Of a stretch of DNA of 64,000 nucleotides, positions 36,802 to 46,554 are shown in pieces (within the stretch, counting starts at the first letter, position 1; each line of letters opens with the position of its first letter). The translations under genes were made by a program, and so were the position numbers. The stretch is from NCBI GenBank assembly GCA_963820395.1, contig CAWGAE010000012.1:248001-312000 (forward strand), in the 5' to 3' direction. The notes under the pieces were generated by a model, which ran no database searches, was not told the origin of the DNA, and worked only from the letters and a program-made list of their open reading frames with translations. This stretch comes from DATFVJ01 sp963820395 (GTDB taxonomy: Bacteria > Actinomycetota > Actinomycetes > Streptosporangiales > Streptosporangiaceae).

Positions 36802-37009
36802 GCGACCACGACTTGGGTGCCGTCAAAAATGTCCTGATTGGCCGCTGTTTGGATCCAACCACCCCGCGTGGCCTGCCCAGCGACGCGCATCGGCGCTGTC
36901 AGACCGCCGGCGATTAACGGGCAGCGCTGGTTTGTCATCTTTGATGGTGAGCGCGTGCAAGCTCTCCCGCCCGGAACATCCCTCCACTGCTCAGGCATCA
37001 TCTAGCTGC

Positions 37010-38332
37010 ATGGAGCACGGCAACCAACTCCCCGGCGGCATAACCGCCGATGGGGTGAGTAGGCGCCAGCGGCTCGCCACGCTGTTGTTCGTCGCCGGGA
37101 TCACGGCCCTGGCGTTTAACCTCCGGCCGGCCATAACCAGTCTCCCGCCGGTGTTTCCTGAGCTGGCGTCCCAGCTCGGCCTGTCTTCCGCTGCGGTGAC
37201 CCTTCTCGCCACTATCCCGGTGGTGTGTTTCGGCGCCTTCTCCGGGCTCGCGCCGAGGCTGAGCCGCCGGTTCGGGGACGAGCGAGCGCTGTTCGCCGCG
37301 CTGATCGTGCTTGCGATCGGCCTGGCCTTGCGCGGCGCCTTCCCCGAGTTGGCGCTGTTCCCCGCGACAGTGCTCGCGGCTGCTGCCATCGCGATCATGA
37401 ATGTGCTGCTTTCTGGCCTGATCAAGCGGCGCATGCCTGAGCGGGCGGGACTCCTGATCGGGATCTACCTGCTCAGCCTGTCAGTCGGCGCCATCATCGG
37501 ATCACTTGTCAGCGTGCCCATTTACCAGGTGTCGGGAGGATCGGCGCAGGTCGTGCTCGGCCTGTGGGCAGTGCCTGCCGCGGTGGCTGTGGCGGTGTGG
37601 CTGCCGCAGCTGTGGCGGCGCCTCAACGTGGCCGCGTCCAAGGTAGCGGCGAAATCCAGCGCAGGTAGCCCGGTTGTATCGGCGGATCCTGGGGCAATCG
37701 GCCCGGAGGTGCCCGTGGGGGCAGGCGGCCGGGCGATGCGGCGCAGAGCCAGTGCGGGGCACGCTGTGCACAGGCACCTCCTCGGGTGGCAGGTGGCCGG
37801 GTTCATGGGCCTGCAGAGCCTGACGTACTACGCCACCTTGTCCTGGCTGCCAATCCTGTTCCGCGACCGGGGGGCGAGTCCCACCCAGGCCGGCGTGCTG
37901 ATCTCTGTGGCGGCCCTGGGGGGCGCCGTGACGTCGCTCGTCCTGCCCGTGCTCGCCCACCGCGCCGCCGATCAGCGCCTGCTGGTGATCCCAACGGTGC
38001 TGCTGAGCGGCGTGGGCATCGCCGCGGCGCTGTTCGCGCCGATGAGCACGGCGACGTTCTGGATGTTCGTGCTCGGTCTCGGCCAGGGAGCGGCGCTCGG
38101 CCTCGCGATCTTCTTCACCATGGCCAGGGCTGCCACACCCGCGATCGCGGCGTCCCTGTCGTCGCTCGCGCAGAGCGCCGGATACCTGCTGGCGAGCACC
38201 GGTCCCCTGCTGGTCGGATTCCTGCACACGGTCACCGCCACCTGGACAATCCCGATCTTCCTGCTGCTCGGGATGACCTTGATTGAACTGGTCGCCGGCT
38301 ACCTGGCGGCCCGCGCGCGTGTCATCGCCTGA
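37010..38332 (+). CDS. MFS transporter, CynX/NimT type
   Basis: 440 residues, twelve membrane helices. The first helix region LLFVAGITALAFNLRPAITS is followed by LPPVFPELASQLGLSSAAVTLLATIPVVCFGAFSGLAPRLSRRFG, which matches the cyanate-permease-like CynX/NimT group (LRPxxxSxPPxLxxIxxxLGLS). Members take up or export small anions and nitroimidazoles; the substrate here is not predictable. The central cytoplasmic loop (~215-255) is long and basic. An ATG start is used; no strong ribosome-binding site. It follows acn on the same strand after 208 bp. Confidence 0.85.
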   Translation: MEHGNQLPGGITADGVSRRQRLATLLFVAGITALAFNLRPAITSLPPVFPELASQLGLSSAAVTLLATIPVVCFGAFSGLAPRLSRRFGDERALFAALIVLAIGLALRGAFPELALFPATVLAAAAIAIMNVLLSGLIKRRMPERAGLLIGIYLLSLSVGAIIGSLVSVPIYQVSGGSAQVVLGLWAVPAAVAVAVWLPQLWRRLNVAASKVAAKSSAGSPVVSADPGAIGPEVPVGAGGRAMRRRASAGHAVHRHLLGWQVAGFMGLQSLTYYATLSWLPILFRDRGASPTQAGVLISVAALGGAVTSLVLPVLAHRAADQRLLVIPTVLLSGVGIAAALFAPMSTATFWMFVLGLGQGAALGLAIFFTMARAATPAIAASLSSLAQSAGYLLASTGPLLVGFLHTVTATWTIPIFLLLGMTLIELVAGYLAARARVIA

Positions 38333-38370
38333 CTCCCGGCACCCTCGTGTGTGCCCCCCGGGCGCGCTCG

Positions 38371-40001
38371 TCACCCGCCCGCCGGAGGTGGGAAAGCGAC
38401 GGGTTCACCGGTGGTCGGATCGAGGAACAGCTTCCCGGCGGCCGCGTGGTGGAAGTTGAACATCGCGGCGATGCTGCCCGAACGTGTGTCGAAGGACCCG
38501 CCGCCGATGTTGCCGAGCTCCCAGTTCTTCTCGACGAAGCGAATGATGGACGACTGCGCGCTCAGCGCGTGGCTGACGAAGTTCACCCGTGAGTATGGGG
38601 AGATCACGAGCTCAGGGATCCTCGGGCCGTAACCGCACCGGTCCTGGAAGCCGTCAAGCGGCGCCGCCGTCCCGCAGATACCTGGCCCGGTGAGGTCATC
38701 CTGAGCCGACTGGGAGTCGTTCAAGATCGGCGGCATCACGTGGTCGTACCAGCCATCGGACTCGTCACAGGTAATGACCACCGCAGTCGACCGCCAGCTC
38801 CGCAGCGTCTGGAGATGATTGATGGTGGAGACAAGGAAATCCTGCTCGTCGAGCGGGTCGGAGGTCCTAGGGTGGCCCTGCTCGTAGGTGGGAGCCCGCA
38901 GGAACGAGACGGCGGGCAGCTTGCCCGCGTCGGCCGCCGTCCAGAAGTCGGACAGGTCGTACTGGTGGTTGGCCTGGTCGCTGTGGCCGATCATGGTCGG
39001 CGTGCTTGGCGGGAAGTGATTGGGGTTGCCGGTGGACGCGTAGAACTGGAACGGGTCGTCGCCACCGCTGTAATCCGCCGTCTCGACGCCGGTGACGGCG
39101 GTGTGGCGAGAACCGCAGACGGGTGTTCCGTTCACGGTGGAGGTGGGCCGGAATCCGCCGGCGAACCACCCCCAGGTGACGTGCTTGGCGTTAAGCAGGT
39201 CCCCGATGTTCCGGCCTGTCATCTCCACCGTCGAGGCTCCATCGTCGTCACAGTCGTCATGAGCCGGGCCGATGTTCGCGATCAGCGTGCCTTCCGCGAC
39301 CGCCGATGTCGGCACAGACGCCACCGCACCGGCGGTCTGCCCGCTGATGAGGTTGACGATCGAGGGAATGGAGGGGCCGTAGGTGTCGTCGAAGTTATCG
39401 TCGCTCATCGCGAAATGCTGCGCGTACTCCCATAGCGCGGTCACCGTATTGCCGTCGTAATGGCCCATAGTCAGTGTCGGGCTGCAGCCGGTGCCCTTTG
39501 GTCCCACGGCCGGAACGAACTTGTCCGCTAGCCCGTTGTCGTAGGCACTCTGCAGTAGCGTGTAGCCGTGATCGTTATCACAGGTGAGTTCCTGGCTGCG
39601 GTCCAGCCGGAAGGGATTGGCCAGGTTGGGGTTGTGGTCGAGCAGCTGTTCGGTCAAGCCGTTCACTTTCGGAGTGCCCGGCGCGGCTTGGAAGGCCGGC
39701 TCACCGGTCGGGTTGAGCGCCTGAGGATAGGTCCCGAAGTAGTTGTCGAACGAGTGATTTTCCTGGTAGATCACGACTACATGCTTGATCGGTGTCGCTG
39801 TCCGGCGCCGGCCCGATGGCTGGCCTCGCGCCCCGCCTGAGAGCTCGTACGTGACCCGGCCAAAGACCCTGCTGCCGAGGCGGACCGGGCCCCCATGACC
39901 GAGCCGACGGCTACGAGACCTGCCCCAAAGCCACAGGCCAGGCGACGGGCCGACGCCTTTGCCCACTTGGTCCGCCGCTGCCTCTCCCGCTGCTTGGTCA
40001 T
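38371..40001 (-). CDS. Phospholipase C/acid-phosphatase-like phosphoesterase, signal peptide out of frame
   Basis: The mature domain (PF04185 phosphoesterase type) reads TPIKHVVVIYQENHSFDNYF near the start. It later has MSDDNFDDTYGPSIPSIVNLISGQ, HSDQANHQYDLSDFWTAADAGKLPAVSFLRAP, VVITCDESDGWYDHV and GPRIPELVISPYSRVNFV, all family landmarks including the catalytic ENHSFD. The expected export signal is present from the ATG at 40001 (TKWAKASARRLACGFGAGLV then AVGSVMGARSASA), but it is in another frame that stops at 39777. The two frames meet around 39795-39835. A single-base error or mutation in the linker would rejoin them; as it reads, the enzyme lacks a signal peptide. Substrate is probably a phospholipid or phosphomonoester. 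Confidence 0.82.
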
Positions 40002-40389
40002 CGGTCATATCTCCTCGGTATGCGGGTTCCAGGTGCTGGCCGGAACCGGGCGGCCACCGTCGAGCACCACGCGGCCGACAGCCTGCGGCTGCGTTCGCCC
40101 TGAGCAGGGGGAACGCAGCCGCAGACGCGTCTTCGATCACCTGGGGACGGCGAGCCGTCTCGCAGCGTGGCCGGAAGCGCCGGTTAGCCACGCGATGAAG
40201 AGCCGACGCGGACTTCGTGGACAGGACGTGCTCGCAAGGGAAGTCCGGCGGGCCACCCGTCAGTCGGACCGAATGGATGCCGGCACGCCGGATAATTACA
40301 AATCGTAATCGTAATACTTCAGTGAGTTAGAGTCCGTGGTATTCGATGGGACGCGCCAGGCATCCCGCGTGAGATCGACGGGAGGAACG
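40002..40389. other. Divergent promoter region
   Basis: About 390 bp between the phosphoesterase and lipoprotein genes. The segment 40295-40325 is unusually AT-rich (TTACAAATCGTAATCGTAAT) and contains an inverted ATTAC/GTAAT pair, a plausible promoter or operator for the rightward lipoprotein gene. No gene is supported in the remainder. Confidence 0.45.
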
Positions 40390-41019
40390 GTGGGCAAGGG
40401 CAAGATCACGGGTACCACAGTCCTTACCGGCGTGCTTCTGGCAGGCGCAGCCGGGTGCGGCGGAGCTCAGTCGCTGGGCGGCACCCCGGAAACGGCGCAT
40501 CGCCTGCCCAAGGTGCTGAGCGCAAGCCAGCTGGAACATCAACACGCCGTCAAGATCACCCAATGCGCGGCCAATGCCGCGGAGGATCTGGAACTCGCGG
40601 GAACAGTAACGAACATTCTGCCGAGAACTGTGGGATTCCAGCTTCGGTTCGACATTTATGACGCGAACGGCGTCCTGCTCGAAAACCCCGGCGCCTCGTT
40701 CACCTCGCCGGGCATCGCGAGCATCCAGCCCGGCGCGACGGGTAAGTTCACCGCCACTTCGGCACTGAACGGATCGAGCACCATGACCCCGGTCACCTGT
40801 GCGCTGGTGGGAGCCGTGGTCAAGCCGCCGCGGCCGGCCCGCACCCGGTCACCCGCGAGCCCGGTTCCGGCGAATCCGGCCGTCGCGAGCCCGGTTCCCG
40901 GGAGCCCGGTTCCCGGGAGCCCGGCCGTCGCGAGCCCGGCCATGACGGCGACCCACCGAACCGCCGCGGCCCGGTCGCCAGATGTCCGGCCTGGCGGGGC
41001 TGGCATACACACGCCGTGA
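40390..41019 (+). CDS. Lipoprotein with FxLYD-like domain
   Basis: 209 residues from a GTG with GGAGGA just upstream. The signal peptide GTTVLTGVLLAGAAGCGG has a clear lipobox (AAGC). Residues ~55-140 (AEDLELAGTVTNILPRTVGF, QLRFDIYDANGVLLENPGASF, SIQPGATGKFTATSAL) resemble the FxLYD-type beta-sandwich found in many actinobacterial lipoproteins. The C-terminal third is a Pro/Ser/Ala-rich tail with a 15-bp repeat (GSPVP). It should be anchored on the outer face of the membrane. Its function is unknown. Confidence 0.75.
   Translation: MGKGKITGTTVLTGVLLAGAAGCGGAQSLGGTPETAHRLPKVLSASQLEHQHAVKITQCAANAAEDLELAGTVTNILPRTVGFQLRFDIYDANGVLLENPGASFTSPGIASIQPGATGKFTATSALNGSSTMTPVTCALVGAVVKPPRPARTRSPASPVPANPAVASPVPGSPVPGSPAVASPAMTATHRTAAARSPDVRPGGAGIHTP
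40857..40940. repeat. 15-bp tandem repeat in the lipoprotein tail
   Basis: Units related to AGCCCGGTTCCCGGG recur about five times, encoding SPVPG / SPAVA motifs near the C-terminus of the lipoprotein. The two central copies are identical. Confidence 0.8.
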
Positions 41020-41329
41020 CGCCCATCCCGGGCACGGCCAAACGAGGCGCGCACACGCGTAGCCTGACCGGCTCGCGCCCTCGTTGGTCGCATCTCGTGA
41101 TCGCGGTCACTATTGTGCGAATGCTTCCAGAAGTACCGCGATCATGAAAGCCGAGTCGCTGGCCGAGCAACGGCGGCATTTCTGACGGCTACCTCGCGAC
41201 GCGGCGGGTGCCACCGCGAGTGCTGGCATCGCCGCCCGGTGCCCCTATGGCGGGTCCGGAGAATTAGACTCGCCTACGCTTGGCTTGCGTCCGACATCCG
41301 CCGAGACGGGACCAAAGGAGCAGACGACT
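41020..41329. other. Intergenic region upstream of dxs
   Basis: 310 bp, no gene supported. AAGGAG at 41315-41320 is the dxs ribosome-binding site. TTAGACT and CCTACGCT at about 41265-41280 are possible -10 elements. No riboswitch fold was recognised. Confidence 0.4.
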
Positions 41330-43255
41330 GTGACCCTGCTGGAGTCCATCGGTGGCCCGCAAGACGTGAAGCGCCTGAACCAGGAGCAGATCACGCAGCT
41401 GGCCGGAGAGATTCGCGAGTTTCTGATCCAGGCGGTGTCGCGCAGCGGCGGCCATCTCGGCCCAAATCTCGGCGTGGTGGAGCTCACGATCGCGCTGCAC
41501 CGGGTTTTCGACTCGCCGCGGGACCGTATCTTGCTCGACACCGGCCACCAGTCCTACGTGCACAAGCTGCTCACCGGCCGCCGGGCCGGGTTCGCCAAGC
41601 TGCGCCAGCGCGGCGGGGTGTCCGGCTACCCGAGCCAGAGCGAGTCCGAGCACGATCTGGTGGAAAATTCGCATGCCTCGACCTCGCTGTCCTATGCGGA
41701 CGGGCTCGCCAAGGCGTCCAAGCTCCGCGGCGAATCCACGCGGACGGTCGTGGCGGTCATCGGCGACGGTGCGCTGACCGGCGGTATGGCCTGGGAAGCG
41801 CTGAACAACATCGCCGCCTCACCGGACAACAGCCTGGTCATCGTGGTCAACGACAATGGCCGTTCGTACACGCCGACGATCGGCGGGCTGGCCAGCCACC
41901 TCGCATCGGTCCGGATGTCGCCGAGGTATGAGCAAGTACTCGACTACATCAAGACCACGTTGTCCCGCACGCCGGTGGTCGGGCCACCGCTTTACGAGAC
42001 CCTGCACGGTATCAAGAAGGGCATCAAGGACGTCCTGCAGCCGCAGGTGCTTTTCGAGGATCTCGGCCTGAAATACGTGGGCCCAATCGACGGGCACGAC
42101 GAGGTCGCGATCGAGCACGCGCTGCGCCGCGCCCGCGGCTTCGGCGCGCCGGTGATCGTGCACGTCATAACGCGCAAGGGATTCCGCTACGCGCCCGCGG
42201 AGAGCAACATCGAGGACTGCCTGCACCAGGTCGGCCCGGATACCGATCCCGAGACCGGCGTGCCCAACGGATCCGACGCGCGTACCTGGACCAAGGTGTT
42301 CGCCGAGGAGATGGTTGCGATCGGCGCGCGCCGCCCGGACGTGGTGGCGATCACCGCCGCGATGCTGTACCCAACCGGTCTCGCCGCATTCGCCGACGCC
42401 TACCCGGACCGCGCGTACGACGTCGGCATCGCCGAACAGCACGCGGTCACAAGCGCGGCCGGCCTCGCCATGGGCGGCCTGCACCCGGTGGTCGCCATCT
42501 ACTCCACCTTCCTCAACCGGGCATTCGATCAGCTCATCATGGACGTGGCGCTGCACAAGCTGCCGGTCACGTTCGTTCTTGACCGCGCCGGGGTGACGGG
42601 CGCGGACGGTCCGAGCCACAACGGCATGTGGGACGGCTCCATCCTCCAGGTGGTGCCCGGCCTTCGGATCGCCGCGCCTCGTGACGCCACCCGCCTGACC
42701 GAACTGCTGCGTGAGGCGGTCGATACCGACGATGGCCCGACCGTGCTCAGGTGGCCGAAGGCCACGGTGGGCGATGACCTCGTGGCCGTCGGGGTCATGG
42801 GCAGCATGGACGTGCTCGGGCGGCCGGCCGATGGCCAGGCCGAGGACGTGCTCCTCATCGGGGCAGGCGTGATGGCCGGGGTCTGTGTGGAGACCGCTGC
42901 CCGGTTGTCCGATCAGGGCATCGGCGTCACCGTCGTGGATCCGCGCTGGATCAAGCCGGTGGACGAGGCGCTGGTGGAGGCGGCACGCGGCAGCCGTCTG
43001 GTCGTGGTGGTCGAGGACAACGGACGGGCGGGCGGCTTCGGCGACGCGGTCTGCCGCCTCCTTCGCGATCACGACGTGCATACGCCGGCCCGAACGTTCG
43101 GCCTGCCCCAGGAGTTCCTCGGGCACGGCGACAGGATCACGATCCTGGCCGAGTCCGGCCTGACACCGCAGCACCTCGCGCGGCAGATCACCGAGATCGT
43201 GGCCCACGCGGCGAAGCGGACGTCACCGGTCGAACAGCACTCGCAGGCGAGCTGA
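41330..43255 (+). CDS. dxs: 1-deoxy-D-xylulose-5-phosphate synthase
   Basis: 641 residues. The thiamine-diphosphate-binding motif begins VVAVIGDGALTGGMAWEALNN and continues VIVVNDNGRSYTPTIGG. The N-terminal SRSGGHLGPNLGVVELTIALH and DTGHQSYVHKLLTGR are family signatures. The transketolase-like middle domain has VGIAEQHAVTSAAGLA (catalytic Glu), and the C-terminal domain spans ~520-630. It condenses pyruvate and glyceraldehyde-3-phosphate, the first step of the MEP isoprenoid pathway. The GTG start follows AAGGAG by 9 nt. The stop overlaps the next start (TGATG), so it is coupled with fprA. Confidence 0.97.
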   Translation: MTLLESIGGPQDVKRLNQEQITQLAGEIREFLIQAVSRSGGHLGPNLGVVELTIALHRVFDSPRDRILLDTGHQSYVHKLLTGRRAGFAKLRQRGGVSGYPSQSESEHDLVENSHASTSLSYADGLAKASKLRGESTRTVVAVIGDGALTGGMAWEALNNIAASPDNSLVIVVNDNGRSYTPTIGGLASHLASVRMSPRYEQVLDYIKTTLSRTPVVGPPLYETLHGIKKGIKDVLQPQVLFEDLGLKYVGPIDGHDEVAIEHALRRARGFGAPVIVHVITRKGFRYAPAESNIEDCLHQVGPDTDPETGVPNGSDARTWTKVFAEEMVAIGARRPDVVAITAAMLYPTGLAAFADAYPDRAYDVGIAEQHAVTSAAGLAMGGLHPVVAIYSTFLNRAFDQLIMDVALHKLPVTFVLDRAGVTGADGPSHNGMWDGSILQVVPGLRIAAPRDATRLTELLREAVDTDDGPTVLRWPKATVGDDLVAVGVMGSMDVLGRPADGQAEDVLLIGAGVMAGVCVETAARLSDQGIGVTVVDPRWIKPVDEALVEAARGSRLVVVVEDNGRAGGFGDAVCRLLRDHDVHTPARTFGLPQEFLGHGDRITILAESGLTPQHLARQITEIVAHAAKRTSPVEQHSQAS

Positions 43256-44838
43256 TGACGATGGCCGACCCGACCGCAACTTCCACGGCATCTCCCGCAT
43301 CCACGACGGCATCCCCCGCATCCCCCGCATCCACGACGGCATCCCCCGCATCCACGACGGCATCTCCGACGGCACCGGCATCCACCAACCCTCCGGCGCA
43401 GCCGAGCCATGCGGCACATGCCGCCGCCGTCGGCACCGCCACGCCGGCCCTGCGGGTGGCGGTGGTTGGCTCGGGACCGGCGGGCATCTATACCGCCGAG
43501 GCGCTGATCAAGCAGGTGGCGGCGCTCGCCGGCGGGCCGGGCGTCGAGGTGGACGTGCTCGACCGGCTGCCCACCCCGTACGGCCTGGTGCGCTACGGCG
43601 TCGCACCGGACCACACGTCAATCAAGTCGATCGCCGGATACCTGCAGCGGGTGCTCGAGTATCCGCGGGTGCGGTTCCTCGGCGGCCTGCGCCTCGGCAC
43701 CGACGTGACCCGCGAGGCACTGCTGTCGTGCTACGACGCCGTCGTGTACGCGACGGGCGCGATGCGCGACCGGCGGCTCGGCGTGCCGGGCGAGGACCTG
43801 CCAGGCAGCGTGGCAGCCACCGACTTCGTCAACTGGTACTGCGGGCACCCGGACATCGACCCGGCCATGTTCACCCTAGACGCACAGGCGGTCGCGGTGA
43901 TCGGAGTCGGGAACGTGGCGGTCGACGTGGCCCGCGTGCTCGCCAAGACCGCGGCCGAACTGCGCGGCACCGACGTCCCTGAGCAGGTGCTTGCCGCGAT
44001 CGAGGCCAGCAAGGTCAGGGAGATCCACGTGATCGGCCGGCGCGGCCCCGCGCAGGCCAAGTTCACCACCAAAGAGCTGCGGGAGCTTGGTGAACTCGAG
44101 GGCGCAGACATCGCGGTGGACCCGCTCGAAGCCGACCTTGACGCGTTCGACCCGACCGGCGAGAGTAGCCGGCTGGCAGCGTCCGACCGGCGGGTCCGCG
44201 GAAACGTGGCGGTGATCAGGGACTGGGCCGGCCGGGTGCCGCGTGGCCGGCCGCGTCGGCTGTCCGTCCGGTTCTGGCTGAGGCCGGTGGAGATCATGGG
44301 TACCGAACGCGTGACCGGCCTGCGTCTCGAGCGGACCAGGCTGGACGAATCGGGGCGGGTCGTCGGCACCGGCGAGCACGAGGTACTCCAGGTGCAGATG
44401 GTGCTGCGCTCGGTCGGGTACCAGTCCGTCCCGTTGCCCGGTGTGCCGTTCGACGCGCGCAGCGCCACAGTGCCGAACGCAGAAGGGCGGGTACTCGGAG
44501 CCGACGGGATCCCGCGCCCGGGTGAGTATGTGGCCGGCTGGCTGAAACGGGGCCCGACCGGCGTGATCGGCACCAATAAGTCCGACGCCGCGCAGACGGT
44601 CCGCTCGCTGCTCGCCGACGTCGAAGCCGGGTCCCGGCCGGCCGGATCCGCGACCGCACGCCTGCTGGATGTGCTCGCCGCACGGGGGATACAGCCGGTG
44701 AGCTACGCGGACTGGCTCGGCATCGATAAACGTGAGCTTGAGCTCGGCGCCGAGCTTGGCCGTGGCGAGCGGGTCAAGCTGTGCGGCTGGGAGGCGCTGA
44801 ATGCCGCATGCGGCGCCGGTCCTGCCGCCGACGCCTGA
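43255..44838 (+). CDS. fprA: Ferredoxin/adrenodoxin-type NADP reductase (FprA-like)
   Basis: 527 residues. A disordered Ala/Ser/Thr/Pro N-terminus (~1-60, repeat-bearing) precedes the FAD-binding fold RVAVVGSGPAGIYTAEALI. LPTPYGLVRYGVAPDH, the NADP-binding VIGVGNVAVDVARVLAK, HVIGRRGPAQAKFTTKELREL and GYVAGWLKRGPTGVIGTNKSDA-type C-terminal motifs match mycobacterial FprA and mitochondrial adrenodoxin reductase. It would reduce ferredoxins with NADPH. Coupling to dxs suggests a link with the iron-sulfur steps of the MEP pathway (IspG/IspH), which need ferredoxin electrons; this is inference. Confidence 0.92.
   Translation: MTMADPTATSTASPASTTASPASPASTTASPASTTASPTAPASTNPPAQPSHAAHAAAVGTATPALRVAVVGSGPAGIYTAEALIKQVAALAGGPGVEVDVLDRLPTPYGLVRYGVAPDHTSIKSIAGYLQRVLEYPRVRFLGGLRLGTDVTREALLSCYDAVVYATGAMRDRRLGVPGEDLPGSVAATDFVNWYCGHPDIDPAMFTLDAQAVAVIGVGNVAVDVARVLAKTAAELRGTDVPEQVLAAIEASKVREIHVIGRRGPAQAKFTTKELRELGELEGADIAVDPLEADLDAFDPTGESSRLAASDRRVRGNVAVIRDWAGRVPRGRPRRLSVRFWLRPVEIMGTERVTGLRLERTRLDESGRVVGTGEHEVLQVQMVLRSVGYQSVPLPGVPFDARSATVPNAEGRVLGADGIPRPGEYVAGWLKRGPTGVIGTNKSDAAQTVRSLLADVEAGSRPAGSATARLLDVLAARGIQPVSYADWLGIDKRELELGAELGRGERVKLCGWEALNAACGAGPAADA
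43270..43385. repeat. Low-complexity repeats in the fprA N-terminus
   Basis: Imperfect repeats of GCATCCCCCGCATCCACGAC encode ASPASTT motifs over residues ~10-45 of the reductase, ahead of the FAD domain. The same linker-repeat phenomenon occurs in other genes of this window. Confidence 0.8.
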
Positions 44839-44910
44839 CCGCACTGTACCTCTGAACGCTCAGGACCTTCGGCCCTGCACGAGCGCGACGCCGGCGGGCC
44901 AGGCTGGCTG

Positions 44911-45039
44911 GTGTGGATCTTCGGGGCGCGCCGGTACCACGATGGCGGGGTCGACCTCTACGTGGTCACCCAGTGGCTGCACGTGGACCGCGAGCAGATC
45001 GCGCCGTGCCCCGGCTTGCCGGATTCAGGCAGTCGATGA
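44911..45039 (+). CDS. Short orphan ORF or gene fragment
   Basis: GTG at 44911 to TGA at 45037-45039 encodes 42 residues: VWIFGARRYHDGGVDLYVVT then QWLHVDREQIAPCPGLPDSG. Nearly every codon ends in G or C and the composition is protein-like, unlike the other frames here, so I think this is real coding DNA. The frame is open back to the fprA stop, so it may be a truncated gene. No family recognised; it precedes the 8-oxoguanine deaminase gene. Confidence 0.3.
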   Translation: MWIFGARRYHDGGVDLYVVTQWLHVDREQIAPCPGLPDSGSR

Positions 45040-45120
45040 TGGCCGACGGGGCTAGCGGTTGCCGGGCCAGCGGCCGGTACCGCAGTACCACGACATGGTG
45101 TCCAGGCAGCAGAGGCTGAT

Positions 45121-46554
45121 GTGACCGTCGGCCATACCTCACCACGGCCGGGCCCGCTGCCAGGTGATCTGGTCATCGACGGCTGCGCGATCGCGACGGT
45201 CGACCCGGCCGGGCGTGAGGTCACAAGCGGGCACATCGTCGTCGCGGGCGACCGGATCGCCGCGATCGGGGACGGCCCGGCACCCGCCGGGTACGCAGCG
45301 GCACGGGGGATCGACGCTACCGGCTGCCTCGCTACGCCCGGGCTCGTCAACACCCATGACCACCTCTACCAGTGGGCCACCCGCGGCCTGGCGCAGGACG
45401 CCACCCTGTTCGAGTGGCTGACGACGCTGTACCCGGTGTGGGCACACGTCGATGATGGCATCGTCTCCGCGGCGGCCATGGCCGGGCTTGTCGCGCTCGC
45501 CCGTTCGGGCTGCAGCCTGTCCGCCGACCATCCCTGCGTGTTCCCGCGCGGGGCGGGCGACCTGCTCGCTGCGGAGATCGCCGCGGCCGTCAGGGTCGGC
45601 ATCCGATTTCACCCCTGCCGTGGCTCGATGGACCTCGGCAGGTCGTCCGGCGGCTTGCCGCCGGACGAGATCGTGGAGGACCGGGACACCGCGCTGGCCG
45701 CTACCGACGAGGCCATCGGGCGCTGGCACGACCCGTCGCCAGCGGCCATGGTGCGGATCGCTGTCGCGCCGTGCTCGCCGTTGTCGGTATCCGCGGGGCT
45801 GATGCGCGACGCCGCCGAGCTCGCCCGCCGCCGCGGTGTCCGGCTGCACACCCACCTCGCCGAGACCCTCGACGAGGACACTTTCTGCAGGGAGCGCTGC
45901 GGCTGCGGCCCGGTCGAATACGCGGGAAAGCTCGGCTGGCTCGGCAGCGATGTCTGGCTGGCGCACGCTGTGCACGTCGGCGAGGACGGGGCCGGACGGC
46001 TTGCGGCCTCGGGCACGGCCGTCGCGCACTGCCCAAGCTCTAACGCGCGGCTCGGCTCGGGCATCGCACCGGTGCGCCCGCTGCTTGACTCGGGCGCGAC
46101 GGTCGGGCTCGGCGTGGGCGGTGCGGCGTCGAACGAGTCAGGGTCCCTGGTCGGCGAGCTTCGCCAGGCCCTTATCGTGGCGCGGCTGGGGAACGGCCCG
46201 CACGCCCTGAGCGTGCGTGAGGCGCTGGCCCTCGCGACCATCGGCGGCGCACGGTGTCTCGGCCGTGAATCCGAGCTCGGCTCCCTGGAGGCCGGGAAAC
46301 TCGCCGACATAGTCCTCTGGCGGCTGGACGGTTTCGGGTCGGCCGACATCGCCGACCCGGTGGCTTCACTCGTGCTCGGCCCGCAGCCGCCCGTCGCGCT
46401 GCTGCTTGTCGGCGGACGTCCGGTCGTCGTGGACGGCGAGGTGGCGGGCTGCCCGCGCGATGAGGTCGCTGGTTCGCTGATCGCGGCAAGCCGCCGACTG
46501 GCCCGGCTGGCCGAGCCGGGACGACCCGTGCGACGCGGGGGAGGTCATCGGTGA
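45121..46554 (+). CDS. 8-oxoguanine deaminase/amidohydrolase
   Basis: 477 residues. This amidohydrolase has metal ligands LVNTHDHLYQWATRG (HxH), LHTHLAET and LAHAVHVGEDG, then the typical AHCPSSNARLGSGIAPVRPLLDSGATVGLGVGGAASNESGSL. The latter is characteristic of the 8-oxoguanine deaminase/SsnA-like group. It would convert 8-oxoguanine to urate in purine salvage or catabolism. The GTG start at 45121 is preceded by AGAGG. Its stop overlaps the start of a xanthine-dehydrogenase subunit stub (GTGA), as expected in a purine-degradation operon. Confidence 0.85.
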   Translation: MTVGHTSPRPGPLPGDLVIDGCAIATVDPAGREVTSGHIVVAGDRIAAIGDGPAPAGYAAARGIDATGCLATPGLVNTHDHLYQWATRGLAQDATLFEWLTTLYPVWAHVDDGIVSAAAMAGLVALARSGCSLSADHPCVFPRGAGDLLAAEIAAAVRVGIRFHPCRGSMDLGRSSGGLPPDEIVEDRDTALAATDEAIGRWHDPSPAAMVRIAVAPCSPLSVSAGLMRDAAELARRRGVRLHTHLAETLDEDTFCRERCGCGPVEYAGKLGWLGSDVWLAHAVHVGEDGAGRLAASGTAVAHCPSSNARLGSGIAPVRPLLDSGATVGLGVGGAASNESGSLVGELRQALIVARLGNGPHALSVREALALATIGGARCLGRESELGSLEAGKLADIVLWRLDGFGSADIADPVASLVLGPQPPVALLLVGGRPVVVDGEVAGCPRDEVAGSLIAASRRLARLAEPGRPVRRGGGHR

